From NCBI GenBank assembly GCA_964411985.1, contig CAYPNF010000004.1, positions 183,056-247,055 of the forward strand: 64,000 nt of DNA, read 5' to 3'. Positions within the stretch are counted from its first letter, which is position 1, and the number at the start of each line of letters is the position of its first letter. Of the stretch, positions 56,755 through 64,000 are shown in pieces. This DNA is from CAYPNF01 sp964411985 (lineage in GTDB: Bacteria; Verrucomicrobiota; Verrucomicrobiia; Limisphaerales; J093). Both the position numbers and the translations under genes were made by a program. The notes beneath the pieces are model-generated. The model was not told the DNA's origin. It saw only the letters and a program-made list of their open reading frames with translations, and did not search any database.

Positions 56755-57402
56755 ATGGGTACAGGACATCATCAGGAAGTGGAAGCGCCAGGCTCGCCTA
56801 GGCCCGGCAGCCGTTGGAGGTGGAGCTTTGCCGTGGTGACTGTTGCCATTGTCGCTCTCACTTGCGTCCTAGGGAAGATCTCGCATCCCTCGGTCCGCTA
56901 TCATGAGGATCAGGTCCCTAGGACGGAGTTAGAACCGCGGCTTGGGCGTCTCTTTCGACAAGGCCAGAGCAATGCTTTCTCCGGCATCATGGTCGAGTCC
57001 TATCCTGACGGGAGCCTGCGATCGCGTTCTCAGATCTCGAATGGTCTGCTCCACGGGACAGTGGAGGGGTGGTACGCTAACGGGCAACTCGAGGTGCGAG
57101 AGTCCTTTGTGAACGGCCTGTCCCACGGGACACGCACCAAGTGGCATCCGAACGGCACTCAGCTCTCTCTAGCCATGGTTTCCGGGGGGAAGATTCAGGG
57201 CACTTTCCAGCGCTGGCACGAGAACGGGTCCTTGGCTGAGAGGATTGAGATGCGGGATGGGACCCCCGACGGGCTTTCCCAAGCATACTACCCGAGCGGT
57301 TATCTCAAAGCCCAGGCACGGCTGGTGGACGGAAAGCCAATGACTCAGCGCAGTTGGGCGGACGGTGAAGCCAAACTGCCAGGCGCGGAGGAATTGAAGT
57401 GA
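56755..57402 (+). CDS. Membrane-anchored MORN-repeat protein
   Basis: 215 residues. A membrane segment (SFAVVTVAIVALTCVLG, about 22-38) is followed by four MORN-like repeats between residues 80 and 200 (HGTVEGWYANGQL, HGTRTKWHPNGTQ, QGTFQRWHENGSL, DGLSQAYYPSGYL). MORN repeats mediate membrane or protein contacts; the group is often labelled YwqK-like antitoxin without evidence. It lies 12 bp after the calcium-repeat gene and overlaps the next by 4 bp (GTGA), so it is translated with them. Confidence 0.8.
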   Translation: MGTGHHQEVEAPGSPRPGSRWRWSFAVVTVAIVALTCVLGKISHPSVRYHEDQVPRTELEPRLGRLFRQGQSNAFSGIMVESYPDGSLRSRSQISNGLLHGTVEGWYANGQLEVRESFVNGLSHGTRTKWHPNGTQLSLAMVSGGKIQGTFQRWHENGSLAERIEMRDGTPDGLSQAYYPSGYLKAQARLVDGKPMTQRSWADGEAKLPGAEELK

Positions 57403-58427
57403 ATCGGCAGCGCAAAGCCGGTGACTGGCACCTTTGGTCCCATCTGGGGCAGTTCGCCTTGCGTTTAGGAGCTATCACTGCGGTCGGTGTTTGCATCATA
57501 GCCCTCGCTGCGAGTGAGGGCTCCCTCTTACAGGCTACGCTCGATTACGGGGGGGGGCGAAGCGCTTCCTCGGAGTACACCGTGGATTGCTCTCTCGCAG
57601 GGCTCTCCGGCACCACGCAGACGTCCGATCTGCCTGCAATCGCCCGTCAAGGCTTTCTCGGCCAACTGAATGAACCTCCCGTAGCCGGGCTCTATTCCAT
57701 GGATCGTCCGCCTGACCGCGCTGTAAGGATGTCTGCTGCGTTGCTTTTGGCGGGTACCGTTGATGGGGAACATGACCTGCTTGCGATTGCCTCGGTCTCC
57801 CCAAGGAGCGAGAAAGGGGCGATCATCACGGTAGAGGGGGAATGGATTTGCTACACGCCCCCCGCTGGTCTGAATGGTCTGGACTCGTTCACCTATACCG
57901 TTGCGGACACGTACGGCGCTTCTGCCTTGGGCAGAGTGGCCGTCTTGATAGCCAATTCGCCGTACCAACCAGCCTTGGGCCAGATCCACCTCGAACTTCG
58001 CAAAGCCCAGCCAGACGGCGCCCGCCTACTGCGACTGCACCTGCCCGCCCCTCCCCGAGTCTTTGTGGAGGCCTCCACAAGCCTCCCGTGGTGGGAGCGC
58101 GTTTGGAGTCATCGACCTTTAGCGGAGGTTGTAGATTTTGTGGACCTGGCTGCTGCCGATGAGCCCATCCGTTTTTACCGGGCGGTTTCCACAGCTCCGG
58201 GCGAGGGAACCTTGAGTTTGTCGCAGATGAGTCTTGCCCCCACTGGGGAAGGTCACCTGCTGATTCACCAAAGCGGCTCCGCGAAGCTCGTTGTGGAGAC
58301 CTCGCATGACCTGCGTCTCTGGGATTCGATCCTGACAAACAATGTTGGCGTTAGAACGCAGGAGTTCACCGACGATCAGGCTTCTCGCTCTCCTCTCAAG
58401 TTCTATCGCGCGGTCTCCGAGCCCTAG
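57399..58427 (+). CDS. Cadherin-like secreted protein with two C-terminal modules
   Basis: 342 residues; the GTG start at 57399 overlaps the MORN gene stop. A membrane segment or signal peptide (LGAITAVGVCIIALAASEG) is followed by a short domain, a cadherin-like tandem domain (TVDGEHDLLAIASVSP, EGEWICYTPPAGLNGLDSFT, the 'big cadherin-like' form), and two copies of the C-terminal module (VEASTSLPWWERV ... IRFYRAV and VETSHDLRLWDSI ... LKFYRAV). Probably an anchor or adhesin for the other operon products. It is the last gene of the operon; a convergent gene follows after 53 bp with no visible terminator. Confidence 0.78.
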   Translation: MNRQRKAGDWHLWSHLGQFALRLGAITAVGVCIIALAASEGSLLQATLDYGGGRSASSEYTVDCSLAGLSGTTQTSDLPAIARQGFLGQLNEPPVAGLYSMDRPPDRAVRMSAALLLAGTVDGEHDLLAIASVSPRSEKGAIITVEGEWICYTPPAGLNGLDSFTYTVADTYGASALGRVAVLIANSPYQPALGQIHLELRKAQPDGARLLRLHLPAPPRVFVEASTSLPWWERVWSHRPLAEVVDFVDLAAADEPIRFYRAVSTAPGEGTLSLSQMSLAPTGEGHLLIHQSGSAKLVVETSHDLRLWDSILTNNVGVRTQEFTDDQASRSPLKFYRAVSEP

Positions 58428-58480
58428 CGCCCGGCGGTGGGCACTGTCTCGCTTCGACTTGCTCGGATTCGGTGGCTTGT

Positions 58481-59398
58481 CTATTCTCCCAGTGCCTTGG
58501 CGAGGGTGCTCACGAGGTACTCCATCATGGGTAGGTATCCGCCCTCTGTTCCTCGCACGCCGCCCGGGTACTGCGTAACATTGACGACCTTCGCGCCGGT
58601 ATCGGCGGCGACCGTCTCGGCAGTTTTACGGCTTTGGAACGGTTCCACCACGATCACCTTGATCTTCTCTTCTCTGATCTTCCCGATCACAAAGGCCAAG
58701 TGCGCCGGGGAAGGGGAGATTCCAGGTTTGGGCTCAAGGAATAAGTCGAACTGCAACCCGAACCTCTGGGCGAAGTACGGCCAAAGGTTGTGGTAAGAGA
58801 CGACTCTCTGGCCTCGATACGGTGCGAGTTTACCACTCCATTCCTGCAGCTTGGCGTTCAGCTGCTTTATGAATTTCTCCAAATTGGCGCGATAAGCGGT
58901 TTGTCCGCCGGAATCGAGAGTGCAGAAGGTTTCGCAGATGAGGGTGGCGACCTTGCGGGCGTTCTCTGGGTCAACCAAGTAATGAGGATTGCCGGCGGCA
59001 TGGACGTCGCCTTTGGAGCGGTCGAGAGTGGCGGGGACTTCGAGCAGGGAGACGCTTTTGGCACAGGAAACCCGGCCGGGTGAGCCAGCTGCAATTCGAC
59101 TGTTGCGGGCGCCCTCGAGTAACGGAGGCAGCCATCCCAATTCGAGTTCCGCGCCGCCCTCAATCAGAACGTCGGCCTTGTTTAGTTTCAGAATGAAGCT
59201 GGGTTTGGCATCGACGAAGTGCGGATCCTCCGTAGGGCGGGTTAGAGCGGTGAGGTTGATGCGGTCTCCGCCCACCTCCTTGGCGAGCGAGGCCAGGTCA
59301 GGGGTCGTTGCAACAACGTTCAGTGTAGCGCCGGCGGACGGCGAGGAAAGCAACGCGGCGCAGAGGACAGCAAGAATCGAAAAGTGTTGGATTCGCAT
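58481..59398 (-). CDS. Zinc/manganese ABC transporter substrate-binding protein (ZnuA/TroA type)
   Basis: 305 residues with a signal peptide (FSILAVLCAALLSSPSAGA). Metal-coordinating positions are seen at DPHFVDAKPS, GNPHYLVDP, VVSYHNLWPYFA and the EPF/DTGAK region near the C-terminus. No His-rich loop is present, unlike many zinc-specific members, so manganese or other metals are possible. No permease or ATPase of the ZnuBC type lies nearby; instead an outer-membrane porin gene lies 33 bp upstream on the same strand, so the pair probably moves a metal across both membranes with components encoded elsewhere. Confidence 0.85.
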   Translation of the reverse strand: MRIQHFSILAVLCAALLSSPSAGATLNVVATTPDLASLAKEVGGDRINLTALTRPTEDPHFVDAKPSFILKLNKADVLIEGGAELELGWLPPLLEGARNSRIAAGSPGRVSCAKSVSLLEVPATLDRSKGDVHAAGNPHYLVDPENARKVATLICETFCTLDSGGQTAYRANLEKFIKQLNAKLQEWSGKLAPYRGQRVVSYHNLWPYFAQRFGLQFDLFLEPKPGISPSPAHLAFVIGKIREEKIKVIVVEPFQSRKTAETVAADTGAKVVNVTQYPGGVRGTEGGYLPMMEYLVSTLAKALGE

Positions 59399-59431
59399 AG
59401 GGGAGATTGAGTTCAGCCGGATAGTTCCCGG

Positions 59432-60874
59432 TTAGAATCTATGGGCAGCATGGGCTCCGAGGAGGAATTCCATCTGGAGCCAAACCGAGTGGTCGACGCC
59501 ATCCAGTTCCCGGTCGTCATAGTTGTACTGCACACGGATCTTGGAGAACTCGCTGGGATACCAGGTCAGGTTGGGTGAGATTCTCCATCGGGTGGCGCGG
59601 TCCGGATCTGGTGCAAACGCCCCAGTATCACCGCTCACCCAGTCGCCGCGAAGGGCTGCCACCCAACCATGGCGGAAACCATAGGCGACTTGAGAGTAGA
59701 ATCCGTAGTCGAGCAGATTCTCCGCGGGCAGTGCAGGGGTGGGGTTGGCCGGGTCAATCAGTCCATCATAGGCCGCAGCTTCAAAACGGCGCAGCATGCC
59801 TTCGGTCTGCCAGGAGACGAAGGGGAACCCGCCCTGGGAGTTCGCGGGTTTCCATTTCCAGAAGAGGTCCAGGCCGTAGACTTCGGTTCTTTCGGACTCT
59901 CCCGTGCCGTTGGGTCCAAAAGCCCCGGACGCTCCCATCAGCAACGTCTGCGTGTCGGTCAGATCAAAGGAGAGTGCGTAGCGCGGCGTGAGCAACAAAT
60001 CAGTGAAATGATCCACCTCTCCCAGGTCGGTCGGTCTGCCAAATAGGAGCTCCCCTCCATGATCTTGGCGAAAACTGTAGGCGGTCTCGCCGTGGCTGTT
60101 TTGCACAGCGAAGTAGAGCTCTGAATAAAACGGGGTGGGAACCAGCCACGAGAGGCGCGCACCTGGGTTGCGCAAGCCGTCGGCGCCGAAGAGTCTGCCG
60201 TTGACGAGCGGTTGATCGACGAAGGCCCAGGCGTGGGGGTGGGAGGTGTTCAGGCGGCCAAATTCGGTGAAGAACTGACCTGCCTTGAGTTGAAGGTTGG
60301 CCGGCAGGGCGACCGAGGTCAGGTAAGCTTCCTCCAGCTCGGTCCGGGACTCTCCGCTGGAATCGATTTGGAACAACAGGTTGGCCTGGCCTTTGAAGTA
60401 AGGATCTACGGCCCCCTCCAGGGTCAGTTCCAGGTTTTGCACCGTAAAGCCGTTGACTTTGGGATCATGCCCGCCCGGTTCCAATGCCTCAATGTCCGAA
60501 GCGGTCGATCCACCAGCGGCAAACAGGCCGTCGAGAGAGAGGTTCAAATAGCTCTTGTTCCCTCCTGCGATTCGGACGGGGTCTGAGGGCGACCAGGACG
60601 GAGAGGAGTTGGTGGCGGAAGCCGGGGTAGCCGGAGGTTGAGGTGGCGCTACGGCCACTGCGGATGGCGAATTCGTGGCTGAACCGCGCAGGAGATCGAT
60701 CTGTTCTTGCAACGCTTGAAGCTGCCGACGGTGTTCGGCTTGTTCCTGCTCGAATTGCCTCTGCAGCTTCTGCAATTGCTGCTGAAGTTGTTCGGCGTTG
60801 GGGGCCTGCTGGGCCCGCGTGAGCAGGCATAGACAGGCTGTGGTGAGGATGACCGTGATGGTTCTGATACCCAT
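59432..60874 (-). CDS. Outer-membrane porin-like protein with N-terminal coiled coil
   Basis: 480 residues from ATG 60874. A signal peptide (TITVILTTACLCLLTRA) and a coiled coil (EQLQQQLQKLQRQFEQEQAE) lead into a beta-barrel region rich in aromatic-girdle strands (GQFFTEFGRLNTSHPHAW, FYSELYFAVQNSHGE, ending HSVWLQMEFLLGAHAAHRF). The coiled coil may bind peptidoglycan, as in OprP-like porins. It lies next to a metal-binding protein gene, so it may be a metal uptake channel; this is inferred from position only. Confidence 0.8.
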   Translation of the reverse strand: MGIRTITVILTTACLCLLTRAQQAPNAEQLQQQLQKLQRQFEQEQAEHRRQLQALQEQIDLLRGSATNSPSAVAVAPPQPPATPASATNSSPSWSPSDPVRIAGGNKSYLNLSLDGLFAAGGSTASDIEALEPGGHDPKVNGFTVQNLELTLEGAVDPYFKGQANLLFQIDSSGESRTELEEAYLTSVALPANLQLKAGQFFTEFGRLNTSHPHAWAFVDQPLVNGRLFGADGLRNPGARLSWLVPTPFYSELYFAVQNSHGETAYSFRQDHGGELLFGRPTDLGEVDHFTDLLLTPRYALSFDLTDTQTLLMGASGAFGPNGTGESERTEVYGLDLFWKWKPANSQGGFPFVSWQTEGMLRRFEAAAYDGLIDPANPTPALPAENLLDYGFYSQVAYGFRHGWVAALRGDWVSGDTGAFAPDPDRATRWRISPNLTWYPSEFSKIRVQYNYDDRELDGVDHSVWLQMEFLLGAHAAHRF

Positions 60875-61024
60875 GCGCTTAGGAGGTGAAACACTTGCCG
60901 TGTCAAGTTGGAATCCCGTTGCGTTCTTACGATTCGTGGTTCGTCCGCAGGCAGGTGAGCGGAACACGGTGTTCCACTACGATGCGTCGGCCTACCGGCA
61001 ACAGTACTATCGGGGCAAATGTGG

Positions 61025-61047
61025 ATATTGCAAGTGATTTGCAAATA
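61025..61047 (-). promoter_or_regulatory. Candidate operator / -35 region of the porin-metal-binding operon
   Basis: Two TTGCAA hexamers lie 11 bp apart in an imperfect palindrome (ATATTGCAA GTGAT TTGCAAATA, 61025-61047), about 150 bp upstream of the porin start. On the minus strand the second TTGCAA is followed 16 bp later by GATAGT, a possible promoter. A Fur/Zur-type metalloregulator site would fit the metal-uptake genes; the exact factor is unknown. Confidence 0.3.
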
Positions 61048-61090
61048 GAGATTCTGCAGTCCTCCGGTTGGCGGGGTGGAAAGGCGGTCG

Positions 61091-62293
61091 TTACAGCTCC
61101 CGCAGTCCCTTGGCGATCGGGAGTCGAGCGGCCCGAATGGCAGGGAAGATCCCGCCGATGAGACCAATGATCGAGGCACAAAACGTTCCTTGAATCAGGA
61201 GCATGGGAGTGACCTTGAAGGCGAAAGCGACCTGGCTAAAGCTCTGCCAGTTCATGGTGGCTGCTTGATAACCATCGAACGCAACAAAGGCCAGCACGCC
61301 GCCGGTTGCGCCCCCGGCGAGGGCGAGAAGGAGAGACTCGATCAGGATGGAGACCACGACAGGGCTTGAACCGAAGCCCAGGGCACGCAGGGTGGCGATC
61401 TCCCGGGTTCGCGCTGAGACAGCAGCGTACATGGTGTTCAAGGCTCCGAAGACGGCACCAATCCCCATCAACCCGGCGATGAGGGTTCCCAGCCCGGTGA
61501 TGAGGTTGAAGATCATTCGCGACTGGCCTTCGAAGTACTCGCTTTGGAGGAGGGCCTTCACACTCAGTCGAGGATCCGTTTCCAGGGCGCTTTTCAGCCG
61601 CTCGAACTCGCTTTCTGACTCCAGCCGAAGGGATACAGACTGGAAAGTCGTGCCTCGTTGGTAGGCGCCTTGGAGCACGACGGCATCGGCCCAGATTTCC
61701 GACTCGCACATCCCTCCGTTGGCGGCGAAGATTCCCACAACGATCCAATCGTTGCGTCCTACGCGCAGGCTTGAGCCAAGGGTGAGATTGCTGTACTCTC
61801 TCAGGGCGCTGACGCCGACGATGATCTCGTTGCGTCCCGGCTCGAAGAAGCGGCCTTCCACGAGTTGGAAACCATCCCGAACCCGCGCGGCGGTTTCCCG
61901 GACTCCGCGCAGTGGCACGTTGGCATCCGTGCCGGTGGAGCGTTTGGGCAGGTTGATGATGACCGAGAGTTCCGGGGAGGCAAGGGGACCGTCAGGCCCT
62001 TGCCGGATCCCGGGAGCATCCATGATGATCCTCACTTCCTCATACGGCAGGAGACTCATCATTTCGGAGTCCGACCCCGTCCGCATCACAATGACAGAAC
62101 CAGGGGTGGCAGTGACGGTGAGGGCGTGCCGAAACCCTTGGGCAATCGAGAGGACCCCCACGAAAACGGTGACGACCCCGCAGATGCCGAAAACGGAGGC
62201 GGAAACCGAGCCCAAGCGTTGTGGGATGGACATCAGGCTAAACCATGTGACCGAGGCCAGTTCGGACAGCCAGTTGAGCACGTGAGAGCTCAT
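61091..62293 (-). CDS. FtsX-type ABC permease (second of a pair)
   Basis: 400 residues. A first helix (VSASVFGICGVVTVFVGVLS), a large extracytoplasmic domain, then three C-terminal helices (LITGLGTLIAGLMGIGAVFG, LLLALAGGATGGVLAFVAFD, LIQGTFCASIIGLIGGIFPA). MacB/DevC type. Its ATG overlaps the upstream permease gene by ATGA. With the second permease and the ATPase it forms a heterodimeric exporter. Confidence 0.9.
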   Translation of the reverse strand: MSSHVLNWLSELASVTWFSLMSIPQRLGSVSASVFGICGVVTVFVGVLSIAQGFRHALTVTATPGSVIVMRTGSDSEMMSLLPYEEVRIIMDAPGIRQGPDGPLASPELSVIINLPKRSTGTDANVPLRGVRETAARVRDGFQLVEGRFFEPGRNEIIVGVSALREYSNLTLGSSLRVGRNDWIVVGIFAANGGMCESEIWADAVVLQGAYQRGTTFQSVSLRLESESEFERLKSALETDPRLSVKALLQSEYFEGQSRMIFNLITGLGTLIAGLMGIGAVFGALNTMYAAVSARTREIATLRALGFGSSPVVVSILIESLLLALAGGATGGVLAFVAFDGYQAATMNWQSFSQVAFAFKVTPMLLIQGTFCASIIGLIGGIFPAIRAARLPIAKGLREL

Positions 62294-63447
62294 CCCATCC
62301 TCCGTAAAGCCTCCGCGATTTGCAGTCGCATGGCCTGGAGAGCCGGAAATAACCCTGCCGCCACCCCTAGCGCGACGGTGAGCAATGCTCCCACCACCAT
62401 GTCCTTTTCCGGAAAGTAGAAAACCGGCAGGGCTCCTTGGGTGGGATCCCCGGCGGAGATCATCCAGGCTGCGAGCCCCAATCCGATGGCCCCGCCAAGC
62501 ACGGAGAGCAGGCAGGACTCGGCCAGGATGAGCCCCAGGACCTGCAGATTCGTGAAGCCGATGGCTTTCATGGCTCCAATCTCTTCCGTTCGCTCCCGCA
62601 CCGCCTGTCCCATGGTGTTGCCCGCCACCAGGAGGATGGTGAAGAAGACCGCTGAGAGAATGGCGATGATCATGGAACCGATATCGCCAACCTGTTTGGC
62701 AAAGCCCTGGAGGAACGCTTTTTCTGTCTCCGCCTTGGTCTCGTTGGACGAATTCATGAATAAGTCGTCAATCTGGCTCGCAGTTTGCGCTGATTCGTCG
62801 GGGTCCTTCACTCGCACCACGTACCAGCCCACCAGGCCCTGGCCAAACGCCCGGCTTTCGTCGAAGTAATCATAGCGAAAGTAGAGGCCGCTGGTGTCGG
62901 TGCCCTTCTCCTTTCCCTCGAAAATCCCTGCTACTTCGAACTCCCAGTTCCGGCTTCCGTCTTTCTTGGTCCAAATGGTTGACTGGATGGGAATGCGATC
63001 GCCGACCTTGAACCCGAACCGATTGGCAAGGCTGCGCCCGATGATGGCGCTGGGGCGGTTGCGAAGCCAGGCCTCCTTTTGCTCCTCCGGCAGCAGGAAT
63101 TCTGGATACATGTCCAGAAAGCTCTCCGGTTCCACCGGCATCTGGGCAAAGAAGTTCTTCGGCTCCCGATAAATCCCACCAAACCAGGTTTGGTGGATGA
63201 CGGCTGTGACGATTCCCACTTGCTTCATCTTTTCCAGGTAGCTGATCGGCAGGAGCTGAGCCAGGGAGACACGATGCCGTACGATCAAACGGTCGGCTCC
63301 CGCGACTTCGACCCCGGAGCTGAAGCCGATACGGATCGCGGCGAGGTATCCAAACAGAAGGAACGCGACCACGATGGAAAGCAGCGTGAGTAGCGTGCGA
63401 GCTTTCTTACGCCGAAGACTGCTGAGTATGAGGGGAAAGAACTTCAC
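62290..63447 (-). CDS. FtsX-type ABC permease (first of a pair)
   Basis: 385 residues with a GTG start at 63447 (overlapping the ATPase stop). First helix TLLTLLSIVVAFLLFGYLAA, then an extracytoplasmic domain and C-terminal helices (MIIAILSAVFFTILLVAGNT, LLSVLGGAIGLGLAAWMI, VGALLTVALGVAAGLFPALQ). It is a MacB/LolC-type half permease. GTGA and ATGA junctions link ATPase and both permeases into one translational unit. Confidence 0.9.
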   Translation of the reverse strand: MKFFPLILSSLRRKKARTLLTLLSIVVAFLLFGYLAAIRIGFSSGVEVAGADRLIVRHRVSLAQLLPISYLEKMKQVGIVTAVIHQTWFGGIYREPKNFFAQMPVEPESFLDMYPEFLLPEEQKEAWLRNRPSAIIGRSLANRFGFKVGDRIPIQSTIWTKKDGSRNWEFEVAGIFEGKEKGTDTSGLYFRYDYFDESRAFGQGLVGWYVVRVKDPDESAQTASQIDDLFMNSSNETKAETEKAFLQGFAKQVGDIGSMIIAILSAVFFTILLVAGNTMGQAVRERTEEIGAMKAIGFTNLQVLGLILAESCLLSVLGGAIGLGLAAWMISAGDPTQGALPVFYFPEKDMVVGALLTVALGVAAGLFPALQAMRLQIAEALRRMG

Positions 63448-64000
63448 ACGCCGGAAACGGAGTCGAGCCGTCCTTTGGTCAGGTGCACCGTGCGGGTGGC
63501 ACGCTCGGAGGCGTGGGGATCATGGGTGACCATCACAATCGATTTGCCATACTGCTGGTTCAGGGCCTGCAAAAGATCCAGAATCTCATCTCCCGCCTTT
63601 CGATCCAGGTCTCCCGTCGGCTCGTCACACAGAAGCAGCGTTGGATCGGTGACGATGGCCCGGGCGATGCCGACTCGCTGCTGTTCGCCGCCGGAGAGTT
63701 GGCGTGGGTAGTGGTGGTGGCGATGGCTCAGACCCACGACCTCCAGGGCAAGTTGGACGTGTTTCTTCCTGGAGGTCCGGGAAAGCGAAGTGAGAAGCAA
63801 AGGTAGTTCCACGTTTCGCTCAGCGCTCAGTACCGGGAGCAGGTTATATAACTGAAACACGAAACCCACATGGCGTGAACGCCACGCCGCCAGACTTCGA
63901 TCGTTAAGTTGGTCGATCCGTTTGCCGTCGATAATCACCTTGCCGCGGGTTGGACGGTCCAATCCCCCGATCAGATTGAGCAGCGTGCTCTTGCCGGAGC
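63444..64000 (-). CDS. ABC transporter ATP-binding protein (partial, runs off the window)
   Basis: 185 codons seen; the gene starts beyond position 64000. The first visible residues SGKSTLLNLIGGLD are the Walker A end. Then VGFVFQLYNLLPVLSAERNV (Q-loop), LSGGEQQRVGIARAI (signature), LLLCDEPTGDLD (Walker B) and MVTHDPHASERA (H-loop). It belongs to the MacB/LolD group and drives the two permeases that follow. Confidence 0.92.
   Translation of the reverse strand, partial: SGKSTLLNLIGGLDRPTRGKVIIDGKRIDQLNDRSLAAWRSRHVGFVFQLYNLLPVLSAERNVELPLLLTSLSRTSRKKHVQLALEVVGLSHRHHHYPRQLSGGEQQRVGIARAIVTDPTLLLCDEPTGDLDRKAGDEILDLLQALNQQYGKSIVMVTHDPHASERATRTVHLTKGRLDSVSGV

Noticed and set aside
56755..57402. Toxin-antitoxin system (YwqK-like antitoxin label)
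   Set aside because: No toxin gene adjoins it, and the MORN repeats and membrane segment do not support such a role.
40945..58427. Contractile injection (eCIS/T6SS) cluster
   Set aside because: No sheath, tube, baseplate or AAA ATPase genes; all products appear exported by signal peptides.

Overview
The window looks like a chromosomal segment of a Verrucomicrobiota bacterium, probably a Limisphaerales/Pedosphaera-like free-living heterotroph. This is inferred from gene content, not from a marker gene. It has twin-arginine-exported Gfo/Idh/MocA dehydrogenases, a PQQ-type propeller starting with the 'WPQFRGP' motif, a DUF1080 lectin-like hydrolase, a PmoA/DUF6807 protein, a Cys-type sulfatase beside its radical-SAM maturase, many secreted multi-domain proteins, and few strong Shine-Dalgarno sites. 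GC is high, so long antisense reading frames are common and were discarded. I saw no rRNA, tRNA, CRISPR array, insertion sequence or integrase.

Layout. 1-7.6 kb: exported carbohydrate-related enzymes (dehydrogenase, TIM-barrel protein, PQQ/EF-hand propeller, sugar-isomerase-like protein). 7.7-17.8 kb: a surface-polysaccharide region. Epimerase, a fused heptose nucleotidyltransferase-phosphatase, a heptose-7-phosphate kinase and a glycosyltransferase run on the plus strand with ATGA overlaps, facing a YfhO-like membrane protein and four methyltransferase-like proteins. 18.3-30 kb: secreted proteins (duplicated LamG protein, papain-like protease with PKD and Fn3, WD40 propeller), the sulfatase/anSME pair and a DUF1080 protein. 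30.2-40.7 kb, minus strand: a MacB/ADOP-type permease, a matrixin-like metalloprotease with an overlapping partner, a PmoA-like/dehydrogenase pair, and a DUF3299-ATPase-permease operon. 40.9-58.4 kb: one long plus-strand run of seven tightly packed genes encoding a Kelch/repeat fibre-like protein (crossed by an assembly gap), a 601-aa secreted protein, a tail-collar-like protein, a roughly 3,030-aa giant, a calcium-repeat protein, a MORN protein and a cadherin-like protein. 58.4-64 kb, minus strand: a metal-binding lipoprotein/SBP-type protein, a porin, and a two-permease ABC exporter whose ATPase runs off the window end.

The most interesting signals are two. First, a C-terminal module of the form '(S/T)xDLxxW ... 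FYRxL', near the end of six otherwise unrelated exported proteins (seven copies), suggests a shared sorting, anchoring or binding domain. Second, the 17.5-kb giant-protein operon combines tail-fibre-like proteins with a giant protein whose last few hundred residues recall the coiled and beta-rich end of TcA-type toxin subunits. No characterised system that I know matches the whole operon.
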